A DNA stretch of 64,000 nucleotides, from the NCBI GenBank assembly GCA_964625575.1, contig CAZVBQ010000001.1, positions 186,001-250,000 of the forward strand. The letters run 5' to 3'. Made by a program: the position numbers and the translations under genes. Source of the stretch: UTCHB3 sp964625575 (GTDB lineage Bacteria > Bacteroidota > Ignavibacteria > Ignavibacteriales > Ignavibacteriaceae). Positions 34,662 to 43,188 of this stretch are shown here, piece by piece (the stretch's first letter is position 1; each line of letters starts with the position of its first letter). The notes beneath the pieces are model-generated. The model saw only the letters and a program-made list of their open reading frames with translations, made no database searches and had not been told where the DNA came from.

Positions 34662-35765
34662 TCAAATAAGCAGGTTCCGCTCAGTTTTTAAGTCGAAAAG
34701 GTGTACTCTGGAGGTCTCGAATTCCAGTTTCACCTTTTCGCCTGATTTAAACCTCACACCCGTAGAAACCCTGGCTACACATTTCATACCTTCCAGGTTG
34801 AAGTGAAGATATTCTTCATTTCCCATCAGTTCCACAAGGTCGAGCTCAACGTCAATCACATTGATTCCGTGCTTTTCCACCCGTGACCAAAGCCTGAAAC
34901 TTTCAGGTCTTATCCCCGCGATCACCTCCTTCACGGTATCGAGTTTGCTTTCGTGTTGGTTCCTGTCAAATTCGATCTTCAGATTCTGTCCGTTACCCGT
35001 GAAAGTGTAATTAAGTTTTTTCGAAATGGTGCCGGGGATAAAGTTCATCGAAGGAGACCCTATAAATCCCGCGACAAATTTATTTGCCGGACGCTCATAA
35101 AGGTTCATGGGTTCATCGAACTGCTGAATATACCCTCCATTAAGAACGCAGATGCGGTCACCCATCGTCATAGCCTCCACCTGGTCGTGGGTAACGTATA
35201 TCATGGTGGCATCAAGTTGTTTATGAAGTCTAGATATTTCTGCCCTCATTTGCACGCGCAATTTAGCGTCAAGATTACTTAAAGGCTCGTCGAACAGAAA
35301 CACTTTCGGTTTACGTACAATTGCCCTTCCAACTGCAACCCTTTGCCTTTGGCCACCGGAAAGGGCTTTCGGTTTGCGATCAAGATAGTCTTCAAGTTCG
35401 AGGATACGGGCTGCATCGCGCACCCTCTCCTCAATCTCTTTTTTGTCCATCTTCCTTAATTTCAACCCGAATGCCATGTTGTCTCTGACACTGAGGTGCG
35501 GATAGAGAGCATAGTTTTGGAATACCATGGCGATGTCTCTCTCCTTGGGAGGAAGGTCGTTCACTTTCCTGCCATCGATGAAAAGCTCTCCACCGCTGAT
35601 CTCTTCGAGACCCGCGATCATTCTGAGAGTTGTGGTTTTGCCACAGCCGGAGGGTCCGACCAGAACAATAAATTCCCTGTCCTTAATGTCAAGGCTCACC
35701 GAGTGAACAACCTTGTTTCCGCCATCATAAACTTTAGATATATTGGTTAATTTGACCTCTGCCAT
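34662..35765 (-). CDS. Sugar ABC transporter ATP-binding protein (UgpC/MalK/MsmK type)
   Basis: 367 residues, standard for the sugar-importer ATPases with a C-terminal regulatory OB domain. Walker A GPSGCGKTT, Q loop MVFQNYALYPHLSV, signature LSGGQRQRVAVGRAIV, Walker B VFLFDEPLSNLD and the switch His in IYVTHDQVEAMTMGD are intact. The C-terminal TOBE region (IAGIRPESFRLW ... VELMGNEEYLHF) is complete. No permease or binding protein is adjacent, so it probably serves one or more distant sugar importers, as MsmK does. A LacI-type operator lies 18 bases upstream of the ATG (35783-35796). Confidence 0.94.
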   Translation of the reverse strand: MAEVKLTNISKVYDGGNKVVHSVSLDIKDREFIVLVGPSGCGKTTTLRMIAGLEEISGGELFIDGRKVNDLPPKERDIAMVFQNYALYPHLSVRDNMAFGLKLRKMDKKEIEERVRDAARILELEDYLDRKPKALSGGQRQRVAVGRAIVRKPKVFLFDEPLSNLDAKLRVQMRAEISRLHKQLDATMIYVTHDQVEAMTMGDRICVLNGGYIQQFDEPMNLYERPANKFVAGFIGSPSMNFIPGTISKKLNYTFTGNGQNLKIEFDRNQHESKLDTVKEVIAGIRPESFRLWSRVEKHGINVIDVELDLVELMGNEEYLHFNLEGMKCVARVSTGVRFKSGEKVKLEFETSRVHLFDLKTERNLLI

Positions 35766-35782
35766 GAGTTCCTCATCTTTAA

Positions 35783-35796
35783 TGTAAACGCTTACA
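35783..35796. promoter_or_regulatory. LacI/CcpA-family operator upstream of the sugar ABC ATPase gene
   Basis: TGTAAACGCTTACA fits every position of the cre-like consensus TGWAANCGNTNWCA bound by LacI-family repressors, and the arms extend to AATGTAA...TTACATT. It lies 18 bases before the ATG of the ABC ATPase gene and about 110 bases before the divergent methyltransferase gene. No LacI-family regulator gene is in the window, so the regulator is elsewhere. Confidence 0.75.
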
Positions 35797-35906
35797 TTTC
35801 AGCTGTAAAAATAACGTATAGAGATTTAAAAAGAAACAATAAGTGATGCCAATGTTATGGATTGATCGTAAATAGCGAAACTTTTTTTATTTTTACCTGT
35901 CACAAT

Positions 35907-36686
35907 ATGAATTCTATGAGAAGATCCACCGCAAGATACCTCCTGCTTATCCCATTGCTGATCGCGGCAGGGGCTTTAGCGCTCCTCCACTTCAGCGATC
36001 CAGGAAACAACGGGAATCCAAAAGGCAAGGCATCGAAGGACACGACCGGTATGAAAGATGAATTTTACGGCAAGCGCGACTCGATGGTTCAGGAGCAGAT
36101 ACAGGCACGCGGAATATCCGATAGTCTCGTATTGCTGGCGATGCGTAAAGTAAAACGTCACCTCTTTGTACCGGAACGCTACCGTCTGTACGCCTACGCC
36201 GATGGGACACTCGATATTGGTTTGAACCAAACCATCTCGCAACCTTATATAGTTGCATACATGACCGAAGCGGTCGATCCCAGACCTGATATGAAGGTTC
36301 TCGAAATTGGAACAGGATCCGGCTACCAGGCTGCCGTTCTCGCTGAAATTGTCAAGGAAGTTTACACCATCGAGTATTTTGACGAACTCGCCGGAAAAGC
36401 CGCCCGGTTGCTTGATTCACTCGGTTACAAGAACGTAAAGGTAAAAGCCGGAGACGGTTTCTTCGGGTGGAAAGAATACGCCCCCTTTGATGCAATCATC
36501 GTAACGGCAGCCCCCGAGGATGTTCCTCAGCCATTGATCGACCAACTAAAAGAAGGGGGCAGAATGATTATACCGCTCGGTGGATCAGGTACCATTCAGT
36601 CGCTCGTCATCCTTCAAAAGGTTAATGGAAAGATTGAGAGACGTGAAGCAATGAAAGTAAGGTTTGTTCCTTTCCTAAGGAAATAA
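35907..36686 (+). CDS. pcm: Membrane-anchored protein-L-isoaspartate O-methyltransferase
   Basis: 259 residues from the ATG at 35907; an upstream TTG (35862) adds a non-signal-like stretch and an ATG three codons later (35916) is also possible. Residues about 6-26 form a signal anchor (YLLLIPLLIAAGALALLHF). The enzyme domain then shows MVQEQIQARGISDSLVL, FVPERYRLYAY, QTISQPYIVAYMTEAV, SAM motif VLEIGTGSGYQAAVLAE, YTIEYFDELAG and PFDAIIVTAAPEDVP. It repairs isoaspartyl residues in damaged proteins. Most Pcm enzymes are cytosolic; an N-terminal anchor implies action in the periplasm, or at least at the membrane. Confidence 0.92.
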   Translation: MNSMRRSTARYLLLIPLLIAAGALALLHFSDPGNNGNPKGKASKDTTGMKDEFYGKRDSMVQEQIQARGISDSLVLLAMRKVKRHLFVPERYRLYAYADGTLDIGLNQTISQPYIVAYMTEAVDPRPDMKVLEIGTGSGYQAAVLAEIVKEVYTIEYFDELAGKAARLLDSLGYKNVKVKAGDGFFGWKEYAPFDAIIVTAAPEDVPQPLIDQLKEGGRMIIPLGGSGTIQSLVILQKVNGKIERREAMKVRFVPFLRK

Positions 36687-36693
36687 ACCGGCT

Positions 36694-37695
36694 TTAATTC
36701 CCGAGAAATCCTGAAATCGCGTTCGAAACCATTTTCATTTCACAACCTGGAGCAAGATGACCACAATCGTTGTGAAGCAATAAAAGCCCGCATTTGAGTA
36801 TCTGAGCGAATCTGATCGACTGGTATGGCAAGATCAATTGGTCAGTTGCCGAAACTATTATAAAAACCTCACCTTTAACGGCTTTTGCCGCTTCTTCAAG
36901 ACTACCACCAAATTTTTTAGTGATATCATGGTTCACCATCGCTTTCATCTGCGCGATCCTGTTCGAAGACGGAAAACGTGCCGCGGTCTTTCCTGTGAAC
37001 TTGCCGAGTAGATCCTTGTATTCCCACGGTGTGAAATTAGTGTCAACCTGTGAGGAAGTTCTCGCGAAGAGATAGAAATTCATGTCAAATATCCGGTTGG
37101 CCACCGAGTCAGGAATCCCGTATTTTTCTATGAGCCCAAGGGTTTGAATTGAAGATTCAAACAAAAGTTGGTTAACACTGCTCTGAACCGGAGTGCCTAC
37201 ATAAGGCAAGTATTTCCGGGCAAAACCGGGATAAGAAACCATCCACTGGTACACCTGCATACCCCCCATCGAACCTCCAATAAGAGCGTGTACACCGGTC
37301 AGACTGAAATGCCTTGTAAAGAGCAAATACTGGCTGTTCACCATGTCTTCGATGGTAATATCCGGGAATTTCAATCCTTTTGCATAGCTTGTGGGTGAGG
37401 TTGAAACCCCGTTTCCGAGGGCATCAATCAAAATCGTAAAATACTTGTTGGTATCGATAAATTTATCACGTCCAAGGGCTCCTGTCATATCTTCCGACGA
37501 ACCGGCATACCAACTGAGGTAAGCAACAACATTCGATTTTTCCTGATTCATTTTTCCGAATGTACGATAGCCAATTTTAGAATCCTTCAGTATTTCACCG
37601 GAAACCAGTTTTAGATCACCCAAATCGAAAAACTGTTGCTGAGCCATCGAATTTATTGAAAAGAAAAACACAAGCAATAATAACGTTTTTTTCAT
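36694..37695 (-). CDS. Secreted alpha/beta hydrolase of the MetX (homoserine O-acetyltransferase) fold
   Basis: 333 residues. Signal peptide to about 18 (SINSMAQ). The MetX-like core is recognisable: SKIGYRTFGKMN, TILIDALGNGVSTSP, the nucleophile elbow IGGSMGGMQ with Ser142, an Asp in SATDQLILPYQ, and the catalytic His313 in DCGHLAPGCE. Cytosolic MetX enzymes are longer and lack a signal peptide, so this exported homologue is probably a hydrolase rather than a methionine-pathway enzyme (inference). It converges on the methyltransferase gene with a 7-base gap and is divergent from the amidase gene. Confidence 0.85.
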   Translation of the reverse strand: MKKTLLLLVFFFSINSMAQQQFFDLGDLKLVSGEILKDSKIGYRTFGKMNQEKSNVVAYLSWYAGSSEDMTGALGRDKFIDTNKYFTILIDALGNGVSTSPTSYAKGLKFPDITIEDMVNSQYLLFTRHFSLTGVHALIGGSMGGMQVYQWMVSYPGFARKYLPYVGTPVQSSVNQLLFESSIQTLGLIEKYGIPDSVANRIFDMNFYLFARTSSQVDTNFTPWEYKDLLGKFTGKTAARFPSSNRIAQMKAMVNHDITKKFGGSLEEAAKAVKGEVFIIVSATDQLILPYQSIRFAQILKCGLLLLHNDCGHLAPGCEMKMVSNAISGFLGN

Positions 37696-37873
37696 CTGTT
37701 CATCTCCGGGGATTTTTCAAATAATGATCTGAAAAACTAATCAAAATCAGGGTTTTAACAACGTTTTCAGATTTTTGTACAAATCATGCAAAATGAGTAA
37801 TTTATACTGCTAAAATGTAGTTCAATGGTTGTAGATTTAGGGTTGATTTATTCATTTTTTCTTCAGGCAATCC

Positions 37874-40372
37874 ATGCGTACACTTGTTGTAATTTTACTG
37901 TTCTCTTTTTCTTTGTTTCCACAGTTTTCCCAACCGAAGATCGTCGAATTTCGTAAAGACATTCCACTTGCCCAATTAGAGGGAAATGGTTTTTCCTCCT
38001 TCAGCGCGGGTGAAGGATTGATTGTTGATCAGGCCGGCGCGAAAATTCAATCGGGATTAATAAACTTTCCAAAAACGGAGAATGCACCATTCATCGCAAT
38101 GGCGGTAAGTGTGAAAGGAAGTTTTAGCGGTGGAAGCGACCTTTCTTTCACTCTTGTCGTCGATGGTGTCGCCGGGGAACTCGTTCCTGACGAGGATGCC
38201 GATCCTGTTTCTTCCCGCGCGATGCTCGTCTCGCAACTTTTCTTCGCGGACGCGGGTGCAAAAAATTATCAAGTTGTCGTGAAAGCCAACAGACCCGGGG
38301 CAGTGATCAGAAGTGTGGAAGTGGTATTGATCAATCCCGGTAAATCGATTCCTGTTGAGCCTGAGATCACCCAATCACCGGAAGATACCTATCCGAAACC
38401 ACCGGTGGTGAGTAGAACCGGATGGGGTTGCCCGATCGGCCAGAATACCAATTGTGGTAACTCATCCACCACAGTTACACATCTTATTGTTCATCACTCC
38501 GCGGGCAGTAACAGCTCATCCGACTGGGCGGCCGTGCTTCGTTCGATCTATCAGTTGCACACGGTAACTAATGGCTGGTGCGATGTTGGTTATAACTACT
38601 TGATCGCCCCGAATGGTGTTATTTATGAAGGTCGTGGTGGTGGTGACAACGTTGTTGGCGCGCACTTCTGCGGTTACAACAGTGGTACAATGGGAGTGTG
38701 CATGCTTGGAACCTATACCTCGGTTTCGCCACCGGCAGCACTTCTTACATCACTGTCAAAGATTCTGGCCTGGAAAGCAGACCAGAGGGGTATCAATCCA
38801 CTCGGAGTTTCCTATCACCCTACTTCAGGATTGACGATAAACAATATTACCGGACACAGGGTTGGCTGTACCACTGAGTGCCCCGGCGATGCCTTCTTTA
38901 ACAACGACCTCGCAAACATCAGGATGGATGTGCTTTCCCTCATCCAGTCTCTCGCGCCCAAGGTGGTTTCTGCCACTCCCGCAGGAGGCACTTCAGGTGT
39001 TAAAGTATATGCCCCGATCCAGATAACTTTCAATTTACAGATGGACACCACCTCTGTGAGAAATGCCATCTCAATCTCCCCTGCGGATACTTTTACAGTG
39101 AGCTTCCCTTCTGCCACATCCATGGTGATCACACCGGCAGGGTTGTGGAGCCCAAGTACACAGTATACCTTGAAGATCGACTCTACCGCGAAGAATATTC
39201 ACGGTACACCTTTGGATGGTGACGGTAACGGAGTGGCAGGCGATCCGTATTATCTGACCTTCACAACAGCGGAGCCTGATAATTTCGCGCCGAAGATAGT
39301 AAAGCTCTTCCCACAAGGTGAAGACATAAGCACTTACGCGGAAATGATGATAGTTTTTGACGAGGAAGTCACGAACTACGATCAGAATATAACATTGGTT
39401 GATGGATCCGGCGGTAATATTTCACTTTCTCCGGTGACCTATTCGTGGGATGGAACCAAATGCGTTCTCACTTTCAAATCAACAGCGCTATTGCCTGAAG
39501 GACGTTTCTATACACTCCGTCTTGCTTCCGCGATTAGCGACAAATCAGGGAACAGACTGGGTGAAGACAGACTTTTCGACTTCCACGTGCCTGTGGTTTC
39601 ATTCGTGGAGGGAACAGTGGTTGACAGATTTGAGGGCTATACAACGTGGGGTAACACGTTGACTGCAACAGGAACCACGGGTGTCGACACATTATTAACC
39701 GGATTTTCGATCTCTTCCGAGAGAAAACGTGGTGGTATCTTCTCAGGTAAACTGACTTTCGGCTTCACAGCCGCCGATGGTGGAAGTGTGGTGATCAGAA
39801 AATCCACAGGGCATGCCCTGCCTAATGGAACCTCAAGTGTTGGCGTCTGGATATTCTCACAGCTCAACAACAACCACCTTTATGCCCTCGTACAAGGTAC
39901 CTCTGAAGAGATGATAGACCTCGGGTTGCTCAACAATTATGGCTGGAAGTTCGTGAACGTTCCTGTTGATAATTCCGCGGGTGGTAAACAATTCAAGGGA
40001 TTTATGGTTCAGCAGGTTTCAGGGGCCGACCGCTATGGTGAAGTATTTTTTGACAACCTTCAGTTCAATGGTACCTTCACAGGAACCGAAAATGATCAGA
40101 TATCTCCGTCTGAATTCAGCTTGCAGCAGAACTTCCCGAACCCGCTCAACCCTGAAACGGTAATAAAATTCAACCTCCCCTTCACCGGATTCGTGAAAGG
40201 CACAGTATACGACATCATGGGAAGTGAAGTGGCGGTACTGATAAATGGCGAGATGACCCAAGGGCAACACTCTGTAAGATTTGACGCGTCTCACCTTTCT
40301 TCAGGTGTTTACATTTTCAAACTGAACGCCGGAGCAAGTACCCGCGCCATTAAAATGATTGTTTCAAAGTAG
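37874..40372 (+). CDS. T9SS-exported PGRP-type N-acetylmuramoyl-L-alanine amidase with Ig-like domains
   Basis: 832 residues. Signal peptide to about 20. A galactose-binding-like N-terminal region (about 25-160) precedes a PGRP/amidase_2 domain (about 180-350): THLIVHHSAG, YNYLIAPNGVIYEGRGG and NITGHRVGCTTECPGD supply the zinc ligands His, His and Cys, with the catalytic Tyr in GYNY, so it should cut peptide from peptidoglycan. Two Big_5-type Ig-like domains follow (ending LTFTTAEPD, then to about 575) and a second jelly-roll region. The last about 80 residues (FSLQQNFPNPLNPETVIKF to AIKMIVSK) form a type IX sorting domain. It is probably cell-surface or released, acting on other bacteria's walls. 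Confidence 0.92.
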   Translation: MRTLVVILLFSFSLFPQFSQPKIVEFRKDIPLAQLEGNGFSSFSAGEGLIVDQAGAKIQSGLINFPKTENAPFIAMAVSVKGSFSGGSDLSFTLVVDGVAGELVPDEDADPVSSRAMLVSQLFFADAGAKNYQVVVKANRPGAVIRSVEVVLINPGKSIPVEPEITQSPEDTYPKPPVVSRTGWGCPIGQNTNCGNSSTTVTHLIVHHSAGSNSSSDWAAVLRSIYQLHTVTNGWCDVGYNYLIAPNGVIYEGRGGGDNVVGAHFCGYNSGTMGVCMLGTYTSVSPPAALLTSLSKILAWKADQRGINPLGVSYHPTSGLTINNITGHRVGCTTECPGDAFFNNDLANIRMDVLSLIQSLAPKVVSATPAGGTSGVKVYAPIQITFNLQMDTTSVRNAISISPADTFTVSFPSATSMVITPAGLWSPSTQYTLKIDSTAKNIHGTPLDGDGNGVAGDPYYLTFTTAEPDNFAPKIVKLFPQGEDISTYAEMMIVFDEEVTNYDQNITLVDGSGGNISLSPVTYSWDGTKCVLTFKSTALLPEGRFYTLRLASAISDKSGNRLGEDRLFDFHVPVVSFVEGTVVDRFEGYTTWGNTLTATGTTGVDTLLTGFSISSERKRGGIFSGKLTFGFTAADGGSVVIRKSTGHALPNGTSSVGVWIFSQLNNNHLYALVQGTSEEMIDLGLLNNYGWKFVNVPVDNSAGGKQFKGFMVQQVSGADRYGEVFFDNLQFNGTFTGTENDQISPSEFSLQQNFPNPLNPETVIKFNLPFTGFVKGTVYDIMGSEVAVLINGEMTQGQHSVRFDASHLSSGVYIFKLNAGASTRAIKMIVSK

Positions 40373-40378
40373 GTACAT

Positions 40379-41821
40379 ATGTCATCAGAACCATCGAAAA
40401 TAGTTTTTGGCACAGACGGCTGGCGGGGAATTATTGATGTTGATGTTACAAACAAGTCAATAGCGATAATCGCGCAAGCGTTTGCTGATCACCTTCTGGA
40501 GTCGGTTCATAAAATTATATCACCTTCGGTGGTAATTGGATTCGATGGCAGGAGAAACTCAAAACAGTACGCGGCTCTGTTCGCCCGGGTTCTCGCGGGT
40601 AACCGGATAAGGGTGGTACTTAGTGACAGGGTTGTACCCACTCCCGTTCTCTCATGGTCTGTGAAGACGGGTGGCTACAACGCGGGTGTTATGATCACCG
40701 CGAGTCACAACCCTTCCAAATACAGTGGAGTGAAATTCAAAGGTGAGTATGGCGGACCTTTTCTGACTCAGGACACAAAAAAGGTCGAATCACGAATAGA
40801 ATACAATCTTGTTCAGACCGCTGACAGTTTCAGTGAACGAAATCTCATTAGCGATTACATCACTTCAATTTCCGAGAAGATCGACTTTAAGCCGGCCCGC
40901 AAAAAAGGCTTGAAGATTCTCGTAGACTCGATGGGTGGCGCCGGTGGCCGGTTGATTGAAGAAATACTCTCAAGGCAAAAGATAGACACAGTCACTATTT
41001 ATGGCGAGCCTGATGCAGAGTTTAACGGCAGAAGTCCTGAGCCGATCGATAAAAACCTCGCTCCACTTAAAGAAGAGATCATAAAAGGCGATTTCGCTTT
41101 CGGTATCGCCACAGACGGCGATTCTGATCGGGTCGCGTTCGTTCTTGACAATGGTGAATGGTTAAGCGCGCAAGAAACCATCCTGCTCCTGACCGACCAC
41201 CTCGTAAATTCGGGACTCTATGACGGTGATGTTGTTAAAACTGTTTCAGTAACCGATAAACTTTTCAAATTAAAACTTGGTAACAGGAAGATCCGCGAAG
41301 TGCAGGTGGGTTTTAAGTACATAACCGAGGAAATGCTTGCCGGAGGTGTTGCAATGGGATTCGAAGAGAGCGGCGGATTCGGTTTGACAAGTCACATTCC
41401 TGAGCGTGACGGGATTCTCTTCGCCATGATCATGCTTGAAATGCTCGGCGACTCCCCTTTCACAAAACTCAGTGAACTTGTGGCAGAGAAGCGCAAGGAG
41501 TTTGGCACGATCCACTATGACAGGATCGACCACCATTATGAAGAAGACGATAGAATGGAGCTGCTCCCCCGCCTTTTTGCGGCAATTCCTGAAGAAGTGG
41601 CAGGTTATAAAGTTACCGGATCATCTGAATTTTATTCCGCTACAGGGGTGATAAACGGACTTAAACTACGTCTGGATGGTGAATCCCGCTGGCTTCTCAT
41701 CAGAAGTTCTGAAACGGAACCACTTCTCCGGTTTTACGCGGAGGGGGAAAATGAAGGTGAACCAAGGTTAATTCTGGATGCCGGTATGAAATTATTAATT
41801 GAGAAAAGAAACAGTGGATAA
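40379..41821 (+). CDS. Phosphoglucomutase/phosphomannomutase
   Basis: 480 residues, alpha-D-phosphohexomutase family. The active phosphoserine is Ser109 in TASHNPSKYSG, the metal-binding loop is GIATDGDSDRVAF, the sugar-binding loop is GFEESGGFG, and the phosphate-binding loop is LLIRSSETEPLLRFYAE. It interconverts hexose 1- and 6-phosphates. The start FGTDGWRGIIDVD is typical. It starts seven bases after the amidase stop and its stop overlaps the HAD gene by one base (TAATG). Downstream lies a GH94 phosphorylase whose expected product, a hexose 1-phosphate, is the natural substrate of this enzyme. Confidence 0.94.
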   Translation: MSSEPSKIVFGTDGWRGIIDVDVTNKSIAIIAQAFADHLLESVHKIISPSVVIGFDGRRNSKQYAALFARVLAGNRIRVVLSDRVVPTPVLSWSVKTGGYNAGVMITASHNPSKYSGVKFKGEYGGPFLTQDTKKVESRIEYNLVQTADSFSERNLISDYITSISEKIDFKPARKKGLKILVDSMGGAGGRLIEEILSRQKIDTVTIYGEPDAEFNGRSPEPIDKNLAPLKEEIIKGDFAFGIATDGDSDRVAFVLDNGEWLSAQETILLLTDHLVNSGLYDGDVVKTVSVTDKLFKLKLGNRKIREVQVGFKYITEEMLAGGVAMGFEESGGFGLTSHIPERDGILFAMIMLEMLGDSPFTKLSELVAEKRKEFGTIHYDRIDHHYEEDDRMELLPRLFAAIPEEVAGYKVTGSSEFYSATGVINGLKLRLDGESRWLLIRSSETEPLLRFYAEGENEGEPRLILDAGMKLLIEKRNSG

Positions 41822-43182
41822 TGGCAATAAAATATATCGATAAGGCCGAAGTGCCTTTTCTAATGAATGGCTTGAGCGATGAGTTCGCGCTCATTGAAAA
41901 CCCCGGCTACATCTTCCCAAAATTTGAAGTCGTGCCGCTCGCGAAAAAAACAACATCAGTCTCCGGCTTGGAAGCCGTGGTGATGGATATGGATGGTACA
42001 ACCACCACAACCGAGGTGCTCTGCATTCATTCCCTCGAGTACATGGTAAGACAGATCACCGGGAGGTTGTCAAAAGATGTCTGGGAAGGACTCGACGAGC
42101 ACCGTGACTACCCTCATATAATCGGAAACAGCACAACCAAGCATGTTGAGTATCTGATTAAAACCTACAGGGACGATATAATTATCGATGAGTTAAAGCG
42201 CGCTTTCATAAAATCGGCAGTCAGAACCCTCTGCTTCGGAAAAGACCCCAACCGGATTACGGAAGTGAAAAATAATCTTGCTTCGCTGGGTTTGAACAAA
42301 TTGCAGTTCGCGGCAGAGTTGGAAATTGTGATAAACTCTGGCAGCTACAATTTTGAGCAATGCCCGGAGGTGAATTCTTTAATAAATCAGCATTTTAACG
42401 ATTTCAGAATTGAAACCGAGACTGAAGTGGTGCGTGCCGCGATTGATATCTATTACGCCCGCTATCACGAGATCCTCGCCTTGATCCTCGAGGGTAAGGC
42501 TGAGAAAGTTATTGAAGAACTAAACCTCCCAAAAGGGAGGCACTTGATTGAACCAATGCCCGGAGCTCTCCTCCTGCTTTTATTGCTAAAAGGGAAGCTT
42601 AAAGGCAAGGTTCTCAGGCTGAAGGAGTATATACTCTCTCACCTTAAATACCTGCACGATGATACTGCCGATATCGATATGGAACTCGGTTTTCTTCAGC
42701 ACCTCGCCGCAAAATTCGGGCAAAATCCTGTTAGAATTGCGGTTGTAACCTCCTCGATCAGGTATGAAGCTGATATTGTATTGGCTCAGGTTTTCAAGGT
42801 TTTCCGTGAGGAGTTGCAGAATACCGGGCTGACCGGTGATGAGCTCGATGAACTCATGGCCCTTTTCAGTGACCACAACAAATTTTATGACGCGGTTATA
42901 ACCGCTACGGATTCGAGCGAGATCCGCCTCAAACCTTTCCGTGACCTCTATTCAATGGCACTACATAAACTCGCTGTACCGGTTGAGCGTTTCGACCGGG
43001 TGATCGGATTTGAAGATTCCGAGAGCGGAAATCTTGCCATCCGTGCCGCCGGTATCGGGCTTGCTGTCGCGGTTCCATTCGCGCAGACTTCAGGGCACAA
43101 TCTTAGCGCCGCGTCTTATGTGGCCGGACACGGAATACCCGAAGTAATTTTTAAGAAACACCTCTTTTTCAATCAAATATGA
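41821..43182 (+). CDS. Large HAD-superfamily enzyme, beta-phosphoglucomutase-like core
   Basis: 453 residues, roughly twice the size of beta-PGM. All four HAD motifs are present: I, DMDGTTTTTE (Asp56 nucleophile, Asp58); II, VTSS (Thr310-Ser312); III, Lys371 in RLKPF; IV, FEDSESGN (Glu398-Asp399). About 250 residues lie between motifs I and II, indicating an unusually large cap, and there are 50 extra residues at the N-terminus. Motif IV (EDSESGNLAIRAAGIGLAV) is the beta-PGM/sugar-phosphatase style. Overlap with the mutase gene and the GH38/GH94 genes downstream point to a sugar-phosphate phosphatase or mutase; the substrate is unknown. Confidence 0.85.
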   Translation: MAIKYIDKAEVPFLMNGLSDEFALIENPGYIFPKFEVVPLAKKTTSVSGLEAVVMDMDGTTTTTEVLCIHSLEYMVRQITGRLSKDVWEGLDEHRDYPHIIGNSTTKHVEYLIKTYRDDIIIDELKRAFIKSAVRTLCFGKDPNRITEVKNNLASLGLNKLQFAAELEIVINSGSYNFEQCPEVNSLINQHFNDFRIETETEVVRAAIDIYYARYHEILALILEGKAEKVIEELNLPKGRHLIEPMPGALLLLLLLKGKLKGKVLRLKEYILSHLKYLHDDTADIDMELGFLQHLAAKFGQNPVRIAVVTSSIRYEADIVLAQVFKVFREELQNTGLTGDELDELMALFSDHNKFYDAVITATDSSEIRLKPFRDLYSMALHKLAVPVERFDRVIGFEDSESGNLAIRAAGIGLAVAVPFAQTSGHNLSAASYVAGHGIPEVIFKKHLFFNQI

Positions 43183-43188
43183 AATTTT

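Noticed and set aside
36694..37695. Homoserine O-acetyltransferase MetX
   Set aside because: A signal peptide and short length argue for an exported hydrolase of the same fold rather than the methionine biosynthesis enzyme.
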